From positions 1 to 64,000 of the forward strand of contig JBFMDH010000036.1 of the NCBI GenBank assembly GCA_040754075.1: 64,000 bases of DNA, given 5' to 3'. The notes beneath the pieces were generated by a model. That model was not told where the DNA came from. It saw only the letters and a program-made list of their open reading frames with translations, and ran no database searches. This document shows, piece by piece, positions 45,494-53,145 of the stretch. Position 1 is the first letter of the stretch; each line of letters starts with the position of its first letter. The translations under genes were made by a program, and so were the position numbers. This DNA is from Acidobacteriota bacterium (lineage in GTDB: Bacteria; Acidobacteriota; Blastocatellia; UBA7656).

Positions 45494-45946
45494 TTAAGCG
45501 GGATAGACCACCAGGCGGCGGTCTTCGCCGTTGCCTGTGCTTTCCGTGCGGATGCCTGTGTGAATGGAAAGCGCCAGATGAATAATCTTTCTTTCATGCG
45601 CGCTCATCGGGTCAAACTTGAAAGGAATTTTTGTGGTGCGAACTTTTTCCGCAGCTTTTTCCGCCATCATGTGCAACTCTTTTTCGCGGCGCGCGCGATA
45701 GTTGCCCGAATCGAAAGCGATGTGCGTCTCTTCATCACGACCTTTGGATAACACGCGATTGCCGAGATATTCGAGGGCGTCTAAAAATTCGGCGTTATGA
45801 CCAAGCAATATGGCAACATCGTCGCCACGCACCTGTACTTTAAAACCCTCTGCCAGCGTTTCCGCTTCAGCGGTCAATCTGAGACGGCTCGATTTCAGCA
45901 ATGCATTGGTAAAATCAACGATTATGTTGGCGTCTTCTTGAGTCAT
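45494..45946 (-). CDS. khpB: RNA-binding KhpB/Jag protein
   Basis: A 150-residue protein with a KH domain (GDDVAILLGHNAEFLDALEYL) and an R3H domain (DPMSAHERKIIHLALS). Such SpoIIIJ-associated proteins bind mRNA and influence cell division and YidC function. The N-terminal Jag-N domain of some members is absent here. It lies between yidC and mnmE, its usual place. The start at 45946 has weak ribosome site. Confidence 0.93.
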   Translation of the reverse strand: MTQEDANIIVDFTNALLKSSRLRLTAEAETLAEGFKVQVRGDDVAILLGHNAEFLDALEYLGNRVLSKGRDEETHIAFDSGNYRARREKELHMMAEKAAEKVRTTKIPFKFDPMSAHERKIIHLALSIHTGIRTESTGNGEDRRLVVYPA

Positions 45947-46001
45947 AATTTTTTACAAACAGGTTGCGACATCACTTCACCTGCGATTCAAAATTTCCGG
46001 T

Positions 46002-48059
46002 TTAAGCTTCGACGTTGCGACTTCTTTGAGTTGGTTTCTTATCCTTTTTTTTGCTCACATCCGCAGGTTGGGCTTGCGGTTCGGCGGTCATTTTGTTGAT
46101 AACCAGTTGAATGGCGACGCCGACGATATTGCTGACCATCCAGTACAACACCAATCCGCTTGGCGCGCTCAGGAAGAAAAACCAGGTGAGCATAATCGGC
46201 ATCACCCAGGTCATCAAGGTGCGCTGCATCTTCATCGAGGGGTCAGCCGCCGCCGGTTGCGGCATCAAGGCGGTCGAAGCAATCATCGTCACACACATAA
46301 TAATCGGCAGAATATGCAGCGGGTCGGGCTTCGACAAATCTTTCACCCAGAGCAGCCAGTGCGCGTGACGCATATCGAGCGAAATGGTTAAGAAGATAAA
46401 GAACGACCAGAAAATCGGCATCTGCAACAGCATCGGCAAACAACCGCCCATCGGGTTCGCCTCTTTCATGATTTCCATCTGCTCGCGTTGAATGGCTTCG
46501 ATCTCGCGTTGCGAAGCTTTGGGGTTTTCCTTGAGTTTCTTCATCTTTTCCTGCAACTCTTTAATGCGCGGTTGATGTTTGGCAGCCTGCTTCATCTTCT
46601 TCGAGCTATACCAACGCAAAGGGAACAGCAATAGATTGACCACAGCGGTGATGGCGACAATCGCCCAGCCATAGTTTTTAAAGATGTTGCCAAGTCCATC
46701 GAGCGCCGGCGCAAGAATCGCGACAATCGGACGAACGATGGCGCGAAACATTCCATAATCGATAATGTCTTCGAGATTCGCGCCCAACTCATTGCTCAGA
46801 CGGATGAGCAATTCGCGGTCTTTGGGACCGATGAAAATTTTGGTCGATGCCTGGCTATCTACCGGAACCGCAACCGATGGATAATCCTGCGCGACTTCCT
46901 GTTGTTCGCCGTTTCTCAGTTGCACGCTGCTTAGCGCGATTTGGCTGACCGCTTGCGGCGGAATTGCCAGCATACTGAAATAGTGATCCATCACCCCCGC
47001 CCACGCATAGCTGTTGTGTAAGGTATCTGCCGCCTGCCCGACCCCATTACCGACCTGAACGCCTTCCGGCAGGGCATCCAAAGTCAGGGTTTGATTATTG
47101 CCTTCGCGTTCCGTGACGCGGGCAAAACCGACGAGCGAAATATAATTTTTGCCGTCGCCGCCAATAATTTTTATGCCTTCGACATCGCTCGCAAGTGGCT
47201 TATCGATTTGAATGCGTTTGGTGGCTTCGTCAATTTGCGTGATTTTTGCAAACTGATGGGTGATCTGCGCGCCATCAACCTGTACACGGGAACCCTCTTT
47301 GGTATAGGCGATGGCTTGATAGTGATTGGCATAACTGCCGCCGGTTTGCGCGTTGGTGGCATCCCCGATGCGCGGACCTAAAACCAGTTCGACATTTTTC
47401 TTCTCGCCATTGGCAACCACTTCGGCAGTGGTGTCGAATACAAATTTACCGCCATCGAATTTAAAGGTTTTACGGGCTGTGATGCCTGGCGCTTGATAGG
47501 TAAAGGTGATTTCGCGTTGTTCGCCCGGTTTGAGGGCTATCTCTGATTCATTTGCGCCTTCGATTTGAAAGTTCGCTTGATTGAGTTGATAGGTAAGCTC
47601 TGCTGCCCAGGGAATGCGGTAGCGAAACGGCGCGCCCAGTTGTTTAATCTCGTCCTGCGGAATCAGTTCGAGCGGGTTGCCGTTTGCCGCAGTAATCTGG
47701 CGCGTGCCATCCTGTTTAATAATCCAGGAGGTCGCCACTGCGCCGCGATTGGAAAATTTGGCGCGCCAGAACGGCGTATCAATGATCAAGTCACGTTCGG
47801 CTACCTGAGTTTGAGGTGGCGCAGGTTGCGCGACGGTCGCCGTCGTCTTTGCCACGGATTTTTTATCCTCAGATTTTGCCGGGGCAGTCATCGTTGGCGC
47901 AGGCGGCGTCGGTGCAGGTTCCTGCGCCGGTGGCATCTCTGTAGCCGTAGGCTCGGCAGGCGCTTGCATCAAGCCCAGTCGTTTCATTACCAGGGGCCAG
48001 CCAATCAAGATTATTGTTGAAAGAAAAATTGCCAGTATTATTCTACTTCGTTGTTCCAT
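46002..48059 (-). CDS. yidC: Membrane protein insertase YidC
   Basis: Inserts and folds inner-membrane proteins, alone or with Sec. One N-terminal helix, a large periplasmic domain (residues about 60-440) with a Pro/Ala-rich linker, and five C-terminal helices with the hydrophilic groove (MKQAAKHQPRIKELQEKMKKL, NPMGGCLPMLLQMPIFWSFF) are present; length is 685 residues. The ATG at 48059 is preferred over a TTG immediately before it. The gene lies in the usual order after yidD and before khpB, and ends in a basic tail typical for ribosome contact. Confidence 0.97.
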   Translation of the reverse strand: MEQRSRIILAIFLSTIILIGWPLVMKRLGLMQAPAEPTATEMPPAQEPAPTPPAPTMTAPAKSEDKKSVAKTTATVAQPAPPQTQVAERDLIIDTPFWRAKFSNRGAVATSWIIKQDGTRQITAANGNPLELIPQDEIKQLGAPFRYRIPWAAELTYQLNQANFQIEGANESEIALKPGEQREITFTYQAPGITARKTFKFDGGKFVFDTTAEVVANGEKKNVELVLGPRIGDATNAQTGGSYANHYQAIAYTKEGSRVQVDGAQITHQFAKITQIDEATKRIQIDKPLASDVEGIKIIGGDGKNYISLVGFARVTEREGNNQTLTLDALPEGVQVGNGVGQAADTLHNSYAWAGVMDHYFSMLAIPPQAVSQIALSSVQLRNGEQQEVAQDYPSVAVPVDSQASTKIFIGPKDRELLIRLSNELGANLEDIIDYGMFRAIVRPIVAILAPALDGLGNIFKNYGWAIVAITAVVNLLLFPLRWYSSKKMKQAAKHQPRIKELQEKMKKLKENPKASQREIEAIQREQMEIMKEANPMGGCLPMLLQMPIFWSFFIFLTISLDMRHAHWLLWVKDLSKPDPLHILPIIMCVTMIASTALMPQPAAADPSMKMQRTLMTWVMPIMLTWFFFLSAPSGLVLYWMVSNIVGVAIQLVINKMTAEPQAQPADVSKKKDKKPTQRSRNVEA

Positions 48060-48110
48060 CAAACCACATCAAACGCCATCGGGCGTTTGTCCTTTATTAA
48101 ATTCGCGAAC

Positions 48111-48320
48111 TCATTTCACCGGGTCATAGCCCCCCGGATGAAACGGATGGCAGCGCAACAGACGGCGAATTGCCAGATAGGTGCCACGCCAAGCGCCATA
48201 CTTGGTGATTGCTTCCAGGGCGTATTGTGAACAGGTAGGAGTGAATCGACAAGCAGGCGGCAGTAGCGGCGAAATGCAAACCTTATAAGTCCGAATCAGA
48301 AATATCAGAATGAACTTCAC
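48111..48320 (-). CDS. yidD: Membrane-insertion efficiency factor YidD
   Basis: A 69-residue protein with the conserved [20 protein letters not shown] and [14 protein letters not shown] motifs of YidD, which assists YidC and sits at the inner membrane. It overlaps the 3' end of rnpA by 38 bp in another frame, a conserved arrangement in many bacteria. It is 51 bp upstream of yidC. Confidence 0.95.
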   Translation of the reverse strand: MKFILIFLIRTYKVCISPLLPPACRFTPTCSQYALEAITKYGAWRGTYLAIRRLLRCHPFHPGGYDPVK

Positions 48321-48663
48321 TGCGCTTGCCCGCCTTTTTTAGAAAAGAGATGAAGTCGCTTTCAACATCCGTATAGGCGGCTTCACTGATAGAATCCCTT
48401 GCATTCAGGACGATGTCAATGCCATCCGCCGCGAGTTGTTTATTTTTTCTAAAGACTTCGCGCAACAGGCGGCGCGCGCGATTGCGCCGAACGGCATTGC
48501 CCATCTTGCGCGTCGTGGTAATGCCGAGCCTGGTCTGGTTACCCTGGTTGTCAATAACAAACGCGGTAAAAAATTTTGCCTGAAATCTACGCCCTTGCTG
48601 GTAAACCTGGCGAAACTCCGCACGCCTGAGAATTCTATGCGATTTTGGAAAATGCTCACTCAT
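48283..48663 (-). CDS. rnpA: Ribonuclease P protein component
   Basis: Binds the catalytic RNA of RNase P and trims the 5' end of pre-tRNA. The 126-residue length is usual. The RNR motif is visible in [19 protein letters not shown] and the N-terminal [13 protein letters not shown] fold is typical. The start at 48663 has no Shine-Dalgarno sequence, since the gap to rpmH is filled by a heptamer hairpin (48674-48736). It follows rpmH, its invariant neighbour. Confidence 0.96.
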   Translation of the reverse strand: MSEHFPKSHRILRRAEFRQVYQQGRRFQAKFFTAFVIDNQGNQTRLGITTTRKMGNAVRRNRARRLLREVFRKNKQLAADGIDIVLNARDSISEAAYTDVESDFISFLKKAGKRSEVHSDISDSDL

Positions 48664-48673
48664 AGAAGTCTGG

Positions 48674-48736
48674 AGTCCGGAGTCTGGAGTCGAGAGTCAT
48701 TACTGACCCCAGACTCTCGACTCCAGACTCCGGACT
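48674..48736. repeat. Heptamer-array hairpin between rpmH and rnpA
   Basis: A 25-bp perfect inverted repeat (48674-48698, 48712-48736) made of GAGTCTG, GAGTCCG and GAGTCGA units. It exactly fills the gap between the rpmH stop (48744) and the rnpA start (48663). Confidence 0.9.
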
Positions 48737-48743
48737 CTGATTT

Positions 48744-48887
48744 TTAGTAATGCGCAGGGCTTAATTGTTTGCGACCTTTGGCACGGCGGCGTTTTAAGAC
48801 CAGTTGTCCGCCTTTGGTTTTCATGCGCACGCGAAAGCCGTGGGTTTTGGCGCGCCGACGATTATTCGGTTGAAACGTTCTCTTCAT
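48744..48887 (-). CDS. rpmH: 50S ribosomal protein L34
   Basis: A 47-residue basic protein. It reads [19 protein letters not shown], then [20 protein letters not shown] and KQLSPAHY, a clear L34. A GAGAGG ribosome site lies before the ATG at 48887. It is the first gene of the rpmH-rnpA-yidD-yidC-khpB-mnmE run, which in many bacteria lies next to dnaA and oriC. dnaA is not beside it in this window. Confidence 0.98.
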   Translation of the reverse strand: MKRTFQPNNRRRAKTHGFRVRMKTKGGQLVLKRRRAKGRKQLSPAHY

Positions 48888-48927
48888 AGCATACCTCTCG
48901 AAATTCGTTTGTACAGAAAAGGGTAAG

Positions 48928-48955
48928 CGTACTAGTCACAATACATCATTGTCAA
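48928..48955 (-). promoter_or_regulatory. Probable promoter of the rpmH operon
   Basis: A perfect TTGACA (48955-48950 on the minus strand) is followed 15-17 bp later by a weak -10 (TAGTAC or GTACGC), about 40 bp before the rpmH start. The region 48888-49046 holds nothing else clear. Confidence 0.4.
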
Positions 48956-49046
48956 GATTAGGTTTCGACCTACTGGAAGTTGCTGCTTTTATGAGGTTGA
49001 CGCTCATTGGATTCAGTCCGAAAATCTTTTTTCAAACAGGAGAGCG

Positions 49047-49412
49047 ATGATTAAATTCAGTTCTATCATTTTACTGGTGACGCTGGTTTCCGCCTGCAAC
49101 AGCAAGGCACCCACCGGGGAAGCCCTCAAGCGGGAACCTTTTCTGATTCAAAGCTCGATTGTTGACCCGACCACTCAATCCCTCGTGGTACAGATTACGC
49201 TCTCCCCGCCGGTTTCCGAACAGACAGCCAAAACCGCCGCCGAAACCGTAATCGAAAGGCATAAAAGCCAGTATAAAAATATTATCGTCCGGGCTTACAC
49301 CGGTGCTTCGCCAACCGGCTTGCCGCCACTGAGCATCTCAACCTTTGACGGCACGCAAATCACCCATCAAATCAATAACGCGCTGATGCCGCAAAAAATT
49401 CCCAGTCACTAA
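49047..49412 (+). CDS. Small lipoprotein
   Basis: A 121-residue protein with a lipobox (LVTLVSAC, Cys near 17). The mature part is a small alpha/beta domain with no recognised family. CAGGAG precedes the ATG. phhB starts 5 bp after its stop, so the two share a transcript. The function is unknown. Confidence 0.8.
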   Translation: MIKFSSIILLVTLVSACNSKAPTGEALKREPFLIQSSIVDPTTQSLVVQITLSPPVSEQTAKTAAETVIERHKSQYKNIIVRAYTGASPTGLPPLSISTFDGTQITHQINNALMPQKIPSH

Positions 49413-49417
49413 CGATT

Positions 49418-49717
49418 ATGCAGCGATTAACTGACCAACAAATCACTGAGCGGTTAGAGCGGCTCGCTGGCTGGTCGCGGATTGAAAAGGCGATTGAGAA
49501 AAAATACCGCTTCAAAAATTTTTTACGGGCGATGTGGTTCGTGAATGCCGTGGGCTACCTTGCCGAATCGCTCAATCATCACCCGGATATTTTCATCCAT
49601 TACAACGAAGTCACGCTCATCAACTGGACACACGACACCGGCGGGTTAACCGAAAAAGATTTTCTACTGGCGGAAAAAATCGACGCGCTGGCGGAAAGTA
49701 TGAAGTCGGAACGCTGA
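49418..49717 (+). CDS. phhB: Pterin-4a-carbinolamine dehydratase
   Basis: Recycles the pterin cofactor of aromatic-amino-acid hydroxylases. The core ESLNHHPDIFIHYNEVTL with the HHPD motif is present; length is 99 residues. The gene follows the lipoprotein gene by 5 bp. The last codons and stop overlap the left arm of a palindromic repeat (49701-49819), so the C-terminus (MKSER) is partly encoded by the repeat. No phenylalanine hydroxylase gene is in the window. Confidence 0.95.
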   Translation: MQRLTDQQITERLERLAGWSRIEKAIEKKYRFKNFLRAMWFVNAVGYLAESLNHHPDIFIHYNEVTLINWTHDTGGLTEKDFLLAEKIDALAESMKSER

Positions 49718-49819
49718 ACGATGAACAAGGCAATGAAAAAGTGTTGATAAGTTTTTCTAGCGGCTTTTAGCGAATAAAGTAAGCTATTTCTTACTTCATC
49801 GTTCAGCGTTTTGACTTCA
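49701..49819. repeat. Palindrome with heptamer arms at the 3' end of phhB
   Basis: 25-bp arms (49701-49725 and 49795-49819) pair with two mismatches and are built of 7-bp units such as GAACGCT and GAACGAT. The left arm supplies the phhB stop codon. The loop (69 bp) has no gene. The right arm ends 11 bp before the amidase stop. Confidence 0.85.
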
Positions 49820-49830
49820 CCGTTTAATCC

Positions 49831-51615
49831 TCAGTCCAACTTGGGATGTTGCTGGTGCCAGTTGGTCGCTTGTTGATAAGCGCGCGCGACTCTCAAGGGT
49901 GCGCCTTCGTCATACAGGTTGCCGGTGAACATAATCGATTGCGGCAAATTATTAATAAATCCGCAAGGCAAACAGACCGCCGGGTGTCCGGTTAAATTGG
50001 TCACAATCAAACTGGCGCTTTGGGGGGCGGGCGAAACAAAGACATCCCAGTTTGCCATCAGTTTATCCATCTCGCGCATCAAGAGTGTCCGCGCCCGTTG
50101 CGCGCGAATGTATTCGACCGCCGGAATGAATCGCGCCGAACGAAAGGTGTTAGGCCAATCGCCGGGATTTTGTCCCGACAGTTGATTGACCCGACCATCG
50201 CGGGTGATGTCATCAAAAGCGGTCGCCGCCTCTGCGGTTAAAATAATTCTCAGGCTCTGGGTCGAGAATTTCGGCAATTCAATCGGTTGCAGATTGGCTC
50301 CGGCTTTTCGCAATGCCTCGAGCGCCTCGCTGTACATCTTGCTGCGCTGCTCGCTGTTTTGTTGATTCGCGCCACCGCCCGGCGTTTCAAATTCGGCTTT
50401 CAAATAGCCGATGCGCATTTTGGCAAGCGGCACGCTCGCATCGAAACTGAAAGGCACATCGCTGACCGTAATGTCGCGCTCATCGGGTCCGTAAATCGCT
50501 TCGAGCACGATGGCGCAATCTTCGGCGCTACGGCAAATCGCGCCGATTTTATCCATCGTCCAACTGAGCGCCATCGCGCCATAGCGGCTCACACGTCCAT
50601 AAGTCGGACGAAGCCCGGTCACGCCGCAACGCGACGACGGCGAAACGATTGAACCCAGGGTTTCCGTGCCGATTGAAAAGCCCACAAGCCCGGCTGCGGT
50701 TGCCGAAGCCGAACCGGCAGACGAACCGCTTGACCCGATGCGGTCTTCGTTCGGTTGCCAGGGGTTGCGCGTGACGCCCGCAAACCAGCGCCCGCCTTGC
50801 GCAAGCGCCCCCATCGAAAGTTTGGCGACCAGCACCGCGCCGGCTTCGCGCAATCGCTCAACGACGGTCGCGTCGTAATCGATCATCTGGTCGCGGAAAG
50901 GTTCTGCGCCCCAGGTGGTCTTTATCCCTTTGGTGGCGAACAAATCTTTCACGCCGCAGGGTATGCCATGCAGCGCGCCGCGATATTTGCCTCGTTTGAT
51001 TTCGCGTTCGGCTTGCTCAGCTTGCGCCATCGCCAAATCTTCGGTGAGGGTGACGACATTTAGCAGGCGCGGCGAATATTTTTTCAGTCGCCCCAGATAC
51101 ATTTTCGCGAGTTCCACGGGCGCGATTTGTTTGGCGCGAATCAATTCGCCAAGCTGCGTGGCGGTATAAAACGCGACTTCTTCAAGTGAGCCGAAATGCG
51201 GCGCGGTGGCTTTTGCCGATTTGACTTTCGTTTTTGCCACAGGCTTTTTCTTATTGAATTTTTTGCCCGGCAGCGCCGGATGAAAAGCGGTCGCCGGTTC
51301 CGTATCGAGCGGAATCTCGATTTTGCGAAGCGTTTCGTAACTTGTGAGATACCCGTTGAGGTTATTTAGCGCCAGGGCTTCCTGCGCGTCCGTCAGTTCA
51401 ATGCCGATAAGCCCTTCGGCGGTATGCAACATCTCTTTGGTGATGCGTTGCGGGGTTTGCGGTTGTTGCGGTTGTTGCGCGGCTTCGGTTGCTTCGATTA
51501 AAGCGCCGGGCGTTGCAACGCTTGCCAATCCAATCGCCGGTAAGCTTTTAACAAACGAACGGCGATTGAGATTCAACTTTTTCGAGGTGGACTCTTTACG
51601 CGAAGTTTTTTTCAT
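49831..51615 (-). CDS. Amidase-signature protein with Tat signal
   Basis: Hydrolyses an amide bond. The start at 51615 has AAAGGA upstream and gives a twin-arginine signal NRRSFVKSLPAIGLA. After a 110-residue leader the amidase domain has the Lys in VLVAKLSMGALAQGG and the GSSGSSAGSASATAAGL segment with both catalytic Ser, so the Ser-cisSer-Lys triad is complete. Length is 594 residues. An unusual Pro/Lys-rich part near residues 90-150 separates the signal from the catalytic domain. The substrate is unknown. A relative of GatA is unlikely because of the secretion signal. Confidence 0.93.
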   Translation of the reverse strand: MKKTSRKESTSKKLNLNRRSFVKSLPAIGLASVATPGALIEATEAAQQPQQPQTPQRITKEMLHTAEGLIGIELTDAQEALALNNLNGYLTSYETLRKIEIPLDTEPATAFHPALPGKKFNKKKPVAKTKVKSAKATAPHFGSLEEVAFYTATQLGELIRAKQIAPVELAKMYLGRLKKYSPRLLNVVTLTEDLAMAQAEQAEREIKRGKYRGALHGIPCGVKDLFATKGIKTTWGAEPFRDQMIDYDATVVERLREAGAVLVAKLSMGALAQGGRWFAGVTRNPWQPNEDRIGSSGSSAGSASATAAGLVGFSIGTETLGSIVSPSSRCGVTGLRPTYGRVSRYGAMALSWTMDKIGAICRSAEDCAIVLEAIYGPDERDITVSDVPFSFDASVPLAKMRIGYLKAEFETPGGGANQQNSEQRSKMYSEALEALRKAGANLQPIELPKFSTQSLRIILTAEAATAFDDITRDGRVNQLSGQNPGDWPNTFRSARFIPAVEYIRAQRARTLLMREMDKLMANWDVFVSPAPQSASLIVTNLTGHPAVCLPCGFINNLPQSIMFTGNLYDEGAPLRVARAYQQATNWHQQHPKLD

Positions 51616-51701
51616 AGCTGTCCTTTTATTGAAAAAATCTGTAGAAAAATTTGAAGGCAGCAATCTTAGCTTTGCAGGTAAACCCGACGCAAATCGACAA
51701 A

Positions 51702-51941
51702 TCACTTGCTGATGGATTTCAGTAGTTCGCGCGCATCGCGGCGGTGTTTGCGCGACACGGGCAGGCGCATTCGATTGGCGAGTTCGATGAACATCTCGCC
51801 CTGAATGGTGGTCGTTAGAGCCTGAATATGGGCGATGCAGACAAGATTATTGCGATGGAATTGTTTGAAACTTTCGGGGTCTAAGCGGTCAAGCAAACCG
51901 GCAAGCGACGAATCGCAAATCGCTTGGGTATTACCACTCAT
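51702..51941 (-). pseudogene. LytTR DNA-binding domain fragment
   Basis: About 79 residues resembling the second two thirds of a LytTR domain: SLAGLLDRLDPESFKQFHRN, the NLVCIAHIQAL strand, and MRLPVSRKHRRDARELL. The receiver domain and the first LytTR strand are missing. The frame starts at 51941, overlapping the end of the metallo-hydrolase gene by 11 bp. It is either a decayed response-regulator gene joined to the hydrolase end or a short, translationally coupled regulator. The first reading is more likely. Confidence 0.65.
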
Positions 51942-52695
51942 AGACGCGCCCGACTTCGGCGATAAATAGTCGCGGATGGTTAAGCGCGCGGAGTTGTGCA
52001 ATCACTTGCCGGTGATGGCTCGGTTTGATGTGCATTGCGTAAATCTCGGCTTCGCATTTCAGTTTCTGCAAATCCCCGGCAAGCGACTCAGGCGTGAAAT
52101 GTTTGGCAACCCGCGCCAACCCTTCGAGTTCATTCGGATACGACACATCAACGAAAATCGCTTTCAGGTTAGCGGCATCAGAAGCCACTTGCCACAGTTC
52201 ATCGGTGACATAGGTATCAGCCGAAAAAATTACCGTCGCCGTTTGGTCTTCAACCATCATGCCGCACGAAGGAACTGTGTGATTGACCGGAATCGGGGTT
52301 ACCTGTAGCCCGCCAATGTCAATGCGTTTTCGCGGCTCCAGCGTCTGGTAGCGAATCGCCCCATCGTTTGTCCCTGCCAGATGAATCTTCGTAAAATCCG
52401 GTGAAATCGCGTCGTTGAAAATGTGAGCTTGCAAACCTGTAATCACTTCTTCAATTCCATAAATCATTACAGGCGTTTCAAGATGCGTGAAGGCTTCGGC
52501 GATTAACACCGGAAGACTGGCGATGTGGTCGTTATGGGTGTGGGTAACGATGACGTGACCAATCGCCGCCATCTCTGCGGGGGTAAGCGCCACGGCAAGA
52601 CTGCCCGCATCAATGGTGACCTCGTCATTGATTAAGAAGGTGGTGAAGGTTTGCAAATTCGCATCAATGTTACTGGGCAGTAGTTTGATTTTCAT
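51931..52695 (-). CDS. Metallo-beta-lactamase-fold phosphodiesterase-like protein
   Basis: A 254-residue hydrolase with the metal motif IVTHTHNDHIASLPV, a later His in PVNHTVPSCG, and Asp in VIFSADTYVTDE; the layout resembles class II cAMP phosphodiesterases and other MBL-fold enzymes such as RNase Z. A cyclic-nucleotide role would fit with the cNMP-binding protein at 60.8 kb but is speculative. The start at 52695 is followed by MKIKLLPSN. The 3' end overlaps a LytTR fragment. Confidence 0.85.
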   Translation of the reverse strand: MKIKLLPSNIDANLQTFTTFLINDEVTIDAGSLAVALTPAEMAAIGHVIVTHTHNDHIASLPVLIAEAFTHLETPVMIYGIEEVITGLQAHIFNDAISPDFTKIHLAGTNDGAIRYQTLEPRKRIDIGGLQVTPIPVNHTVPSCGMMVEDQTATVIFSADTYVTDELWQVASDAANLKAIFVDVSYPNELEGLARVAKHFTPESLAGDLQKLKCEAEIYAMHIKPSHHRQVIAQLRALNHPRLFIAEVGRVYEW

Positions 52696-52770
52696 GCGCT
52701 GCTCTCCCGTTTGTCGCCCGATATGTAACTACGAAAAGCCGATTCGAGCAAGCAGAATCCGTCATTGCAT

Positions 52771-52917
52771 TATGGCTAAAGCCCATAGGAAATTTTCTTT
52801 AAAATTTGGCTAAAGCCGGTTTATCTGCGTCACCATTCATTCACCCCCCTTCAATGAATTGCCACTCGCTTGAGCTAGTGGACTGAAGATGAATTATGAA
52901 AAGCGGCTTTAGCCGAA
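52771..52917. repeat. Inverted GGCTAAAGCC repeats in a gene-free stretch
   Basis: The gap 52696-53145 holds three copies of a TNGGCTAAAGCC word. One is near-palindromic (52771-52787). The next (52805-52822) pairs with an inverted copy at 52899-52917 over about 18 bp with two mismatches. Shorter stems ATTCATT/AATGAAT and CCACT/AGTGG lie between them. No gene is seen here. Confidence 0.75.
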
Positions 52918-53145
52918 TTCAAGAGCAAGCAATATTCCTTTTCGCTTCAGCTTAAATTGTTGGTGAATAATTTTGCTATCAGCCAACAAACAAAAATCGC
53001 TTGACTCGATTTTCTAACCTTTCGCTCTGCGAAATATAATTCCGCTTTCTTGAAATCAATTGCGCACCTGACATATACTCCGCGCCGAAAAGCCGCTCAT
53101 TACACAGGTCGTTTGTGGGCTTCCCTGCAAAAAAGGAGTTTGAGT

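Noticed and set aside
48744-49046. Possible replication origin next to rpmH
   Set aside because: The rpmH-rnpA-yidC cluster is often beside dnaA/oriC, but there is no dnaA gene and I see no cluster of DnaA boxes.
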